Of a DNA stretch of 64,000 nucleotides, positions 61,121 through 64,000 are shown in pieces. Source of the stretch: Hypericibacter terrae (GTDB lineage: Bacteria; Pseudomonadota; Alphaproteobacteria; Dongiales; Dongiaceae); NCBI RefSeq assembly GCF_008728855.1, contig NZ_CP042906.1, forward strand, positions 2,976,001 to 3,040,000, written 5' to 3'. The position numbers and the translations under genes were made by a program. The notes under the pieces are model-generated. The model did not search any database and was not told the DNA's origin. It was given only the letters and a program-made list of their open reading frames with translations. Position 1 is the stretch's first letter; the number at the start of each line of letters is the position of its first letter.

Positions 61121-61383
61121 GACGATCTTCTCCGGCGAGGGGACGCCAGCATAGAGCAGCGCAGACATGAGATGGGGTCCCCGGAATTGCAAACAAGGCG
61201 ACGATAGCATTGCGGGCGGCCGTCACAGGCGCGACAGGTTGCCCGCAGCGCCGGGGAGAATGGCAAGCGCGGCTGTCGGAAAGCTGACGACTGCGAGCCA
61301 ATCGCATTCGCAGCGTTCCGATGCGTTCAGTTCACCTCGAAAATCACCGGCTCGGTGCAAACCGCTCCTTGCCGGACGGCCGC

Positions 61384-62262
61384 TCATCCCCCGTAGTCGG
61401 GCTCGGCGATGCCGCGCTGTCCGACATCGGCCACCAGCAGATGGCCCGACAGCGGCGACGCCCGAAGCTGCTCGTCGGTCAGACCGAGCGAGGCGGTCGT
61501 GATGAAGAGCTGCTTCATCCCCTCGCCCCCGAAGCCGACGGCGCTCGGCTGCGGCACGGGGACCTTCACGCGCCGCTCCAACTTTCCATCCGGACGGATC
61601 TGGGCCACGCACCAGCCATCCCAGAGAGAGACCCAGAGATGGCCATCGGCGTCGACCGTCATGCCGTCCGGCTGCTCCGCCACGGCGCCGAATTTGTGGA
61701 AACTCTGCCGAGGTCCCACGGCGCCGCTCGCCGGATCGATATCGTAGCAATAGATCTCCCGCGCGGGGCTGTCGGTCCAATAGGCGCGCCTTCCGTCGGG
61801 GCTGAAAGCCGGCCCGTTGGCGCAGCCGATCTTGCGATCGATGACCGACAGCGTGCCGGCCTGGTCCAGCATGTAGAAGCTGCCGGTCGGCGTGACCCAA
61901 TCCTGATTGCAGCTCCCGGTCCATAAGCGCCCGCGCCGATCGACCTTGGCGTCGTTGAAACTGTTCTCCGGCCGGCCGGCCTCGGGGTTGATGATATCGG
62001 TGCGCTGGCCCGTCTTCGGATCGAGACGATGAAGGCCGCTATCGTCGACGACGATCCAGCGGCCCTGACGATCGAACACCATTCCCCCCAGCCCCGTCGG
62101 CAGACTGGCCTTCAGCGTCTCGTTGCGCCCGCTGGCGGGATCGAAACGAAAGATCGAGGGCGCGCGCAGATCCAGCCAGTAAAGCCTCCGTTCCGCCTCG
62201 CGCCAGAGCGGGCCTTCGCCCAGCACCGACCGAAAATCCAGAGCCCGCTCGACATGTTCCAC
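61384..62262 (-). CDS. SMP-30/gluconolactonase/LRE family protein
   Basis: Six-bladed beta-propeller hydrolase of 292 residues. RSVLGEGPLWREAERRLYWLD, RGRLWTGS, CANGPAFSPDG and HLWVSLWDGW are the family signatures; the calcium Glu is in LGEGPLW and the Asp in CANGPAFSPDGRRAYWTDS. GGGAGG is ideally placed before GTG 62262, so this start is preferred to ATG 62295. Substrate: a sugar lactone. Confidence 0.85.
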   Translation of the reverse strand: MEHVERALDFRSVLGEGPLWREAERRLYWLDLRAPSIFRFDPASGRNETLKASLPTGLGGMVFDRQGRWIVVDDSGLHRLDPKTGQRTDIINPEAGRPENSFNDAKVDRRGRLWTGSCNQDWVTPTGSFYMLDQAGTLSVIDRKIGCANGPAFSPDGRRAYWTDSPAREIYCYDIDPASGAVGPRQSFHKFGAVAEQPDGMTVDADGHLWVSLWDGWCVAQIRPDGKLERRVKVPVPQPSAVGFGGEGMKQLFITTASLGLTDEQLRASPLSGHLLVADVGQRGIAEPDYGG

Positions 62263-62423
62263 GGCGCTGCCTCCCCCTGTCGGCCGCACGGCCAAGCCGC
62301 CGGCTCTTTTTTCATCGTCGGCCGGAATTAGGCGGCGCGCTTGGTTGCAACGTCAAGCCGCTATAGAATTGCCATCGGGTGGTGTCCGGTTCCGCCAGGG
62401 ACCGGGGTTCATGGGGTGCAAGG

Positions 62424-62981
62424 GTGTCGTTCACGCGAGTTTCGGGACTTTCCGGTTCGTTCACAAGAGCCGGATTCCTTCCGGTCATCGGCCTGCTGGG
62501 GCTGTTGTTCGGCGCCTCCGCGCAGGCGCAGGACGCAGTCCGCTGCACCGACATTCCCAATCCCGTCGCCAAGACCCGCGATGCCATCATCGCCGCGACG
62601 AAGGAGAAGGATTTCGGCGCCTTCTCGCCGCTGATCGATCGCAATGCCTTCGCCGCCTCGGTGGGCGACGACATCGAGCCCATCTCCTATTGGGAAAGCC
62701 TGAAGAAGCAGGGCGACGACGTGCGGCCGATCATGGCCGCCCTTCTGAAGATGCCTTGTTCGGTTTATCAGGGCGCCGAGGGTGAGGTCTTCACCTGGCC
62801 GACGGCCGCCGACATCCCTTATGAGAAGCTTACCAAGAAGGAGATCGCCGACCTCCAGAAGCTCTATGGCGGCCGGCTCGAGGATCAGTATATCGAGGGC
62901 CATGAGGTCGGCTACTACGCCGGCTGGAGGCTCTCGATCAATTCGGACGGGACCTGGTCCGAGTTCGTCGCCGGCGATTAG
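62424..62981 (+). CDS. Secreted hypothetical protein
   Basis: A 185-residue protein with a signal peptide (about residues 1-34 from GTG 62424: FLPVIGLLGLLFGASAQAQ). The mature part has Cys in AVRCTDIPN and MPCSVYQ, which may pair, and no family is recognised. Alternative GTG starts at 62379 and 62382. It lies divergent from SMP-30 and upstream of the reductase gene. Confidence 0.6.
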   Translation: MSFTRVSGLSGSFTRAGFLPVIGLLGLLFGASAQAQDAVRCTDIPNPVAKTRDAIIAATKEKDFGAFSPLIDRNAFAASVGDDIEPISYWESLKKQGDDVRPIMAALLKMPCSVYQGAEGEVFTWPTAADIPYEKLTKKEIADLQKLYGGRLEDQYIEGHEVGYYAGWRLSINSDGTWSEFVAGD

Positions 62982-63018
62982 CGCCGGCAGCAGCGTCCGC
63001 GGAGGCGGCCCAGCGACC

Positions 63019-64000
63019 ATGTTGAAGAATCGCCAGATCCTGCTCGCCTCCCGTCCCTTCGGCGAACCCACGCCGGAGAACTTCCGTCTGGCGACGACCG
63101 ATATCCCGGATCGCCCGGTACAGGGGCTTTTCCTGAAGACCCTCTGGCTCTCGCTCGATCCCTATATGCGGGGCATCATGGACGAGGGCGACTCCTATAC
63201 GCCCGCGGTCGATGTGGGCGGCGTGATGGATGGCGGGACCGTCAGCCTCGTGCTCTCCTCGCGGGAGCCGGATTTCGCACCCGGCGATTTCGTCGTCGGC
63301 TATACCGGCTGGCAGGAATATGCGCATGCCAGCGGCGAGGGACTGAGGAAGCTCGATCCGAAGGCAGCGCCGATCTCGACGGCGCTGGGTCTGCTCGGAA
63401 TGCCCGGCATGACCGCCTATACGGGGCTGCTCAATATCGGACAGCCGAAGCCGGGCGAGACCCTCGTGGTCGCGGCGGCGTCAGGCGCCGTCGGGTCGGC
63501 CGTCGGCCAGATCGCCAGGCTGAAAGGCTGCCGCGTGGTCGGCATCGCCGGCGGGCCGGAGAAAACGCGATTCGTCGTCGATGAGCTGGGCTTCGATGCC
63601 GGGCTCGATCACCGGGCCGCCGACTTTCCCGCCCGCCTCGAGGCGGCCTGCCCGAAGGGCATCGACATCTATTTCGAGAATGTCGGCGGCCATGTCTGGG
63701 ATGCGGTCTATCCCCTGCTGAACAATTTCACGCGCATCCCCGTCTGCGGCCAGATCGCCAATTACTCCGACACCGGCCTGCCGCCGGGACCCGACCGAAC
63801 GCTGGCCTTGATCGGCACCATCCTGGTGAAGCGCTGGCGCATGCAGGGGTTCATCGTCACCGACTTCGCCGATCAGACCGACGAGTTCCTGCGCGAGGTC
63901 GGCGGCTGGCTGCGACAGGGCAAGCTGAAATACAAGGAAGACGTGGTGGTCGGCCTCGAGAACGCGCCGGCCGCCTTCATCGGCCAGCTCAAGGGCCGCA
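63019..64000 (+). CDS. NADP-dependent zinc-free alcohol dehydrogenase-like reductase (C-terminus cut)
   Basis: MDR family oxidoreductase of the CurA/leukotriene-B4 dehydrogenase type, 327 residues in the window before the right edge. FLKTLWLSLDPYMRGIMD, GDFVVGYTGWQEYA, GLLGMPGMTAYTGLL and the NADP loop VVAAASGAVGSAVGQIA are typical. The catalytic zinc ligands are missing, as expected. It starts at ATG 63019, 37 bases after the secreted protein gene. The C-terminal end lies beyond the window. Confidence 0.85.
   Translation, partial: MLKNRQILLASRPFGEPTPENFRLATTDIPDRPVQGLFLKTLWLSLDPYMRGIMDEGDSYTPAVDVGGVMDGGTVSLVLSSREPDFAPGDFVVGYTGWQEYAHASGEGLRKLDPKAAPISTALGLLGMPGMTAYTGLLNIGQPKPGETLVVAAASGAVGSAVGQIARLKGCRVVGIAGGPEKTRFVVDELGFDAGLDHRAADFPARLEAACPKGIDIYFENVGGHVWDAVYPLLNNFTRIPVCGQIANYSDTGLPPGPDRTLALIGTILVKRWRMQGFIVTDFADQTDEFLREVGGWLRQGKLKYKEDVVVGLENAPAAFIGQLKGR

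Overview
This is 64 kb of a high-GC chromosome with dense genes and short gaps. The content points to a free-living alphaproteobacterium, probably Rhodospirillales-like. Evidence for this: an FnrL-type oxygen regulator with FNR/FixK boxes, a thiBPQ transporter under a TPP riboswitch, carnitine dehydrogenase and BKACE genes, NitT/TauT ABC genes, and palindromic repeats typical of that class. The placement is an inference from gene content only. I saw no rRNA, tRNA, CRISPR array, insertion sequence, phage gene or replication origin. One gene is cut by each edge.

Layout. 0-2 kb: polyamine-type binding protein (cut) and a 2OG-Fe(II) oxygenase. 2-13 kb: a low-oxygen/stress island (Hsp20, AMP/thymidine phosphorylase-like enzyme, beta-CASP nuclease that seems to start at AUA, GNAT-like protein, Fnr regulator, cation P-type ATPase, ADP-forming acyl-CoA ligase fused to GNAT). 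FNR-like boxes lie before hsp20 and fnr. 13-18 kb: small housekeeping and regulatory genes (PiuC, Tam, polysaccharide deacetylase, LuxR, SRPBCC, TetR, glyoxalase-like). 18-23 kb: carnitine degradation (cdhA, cdhC, cdhR, cdhB) plus an acyl-CoA dehydrogenase. 23-30 kb: a divergent acyl-CoA catabolic cluster of unknown substrate. 30-40 kb: S9 peptidase, class III aminotransferase, LysR/hydrolase, 3-hydroxybutyrate dehydrogenase, patatin, DoxX and NDH-2. 40-44 kb: thiamine uptake and a small-molecule kinase. 44-50 kb: Rieske protein, DUF805, glutamine-synthetase-like enzyme, a stand-alone C-terminal half of EF-G, nucleoside hydrolase. 50-57 kb: a six-gene operon with a near-canonical creatininase, an arginase-family ureohydrolase, a NitT/TauT-type ABC importer and an SDR, with a divergent LysR. 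57-61 kb: UspA, Lon-like protease and cytochrome b561, which look like a second part of the stress island. 61-64 kb: SMP-30, a secreted protein and a reductase (cut).

How the parts fit. Carnitine degradation would yield glycine betaine, and creatinine degradation could yield sarcosine, so both may feed one-carbon and glycine metabolism. The Fnr protein keeps four cysteines and the E-xx-SR recognition helix, and it probably controls the stress genes. The most unusual items are the orphan EF-G domains III-V, the creatininase-ureohydrolase operon with its nested palindromic control region, the AUA start of the beta-CASP nuclease, and an inverted repeat pair inside the thi operon. All calls are read by eye from the sequence; no database search was made.
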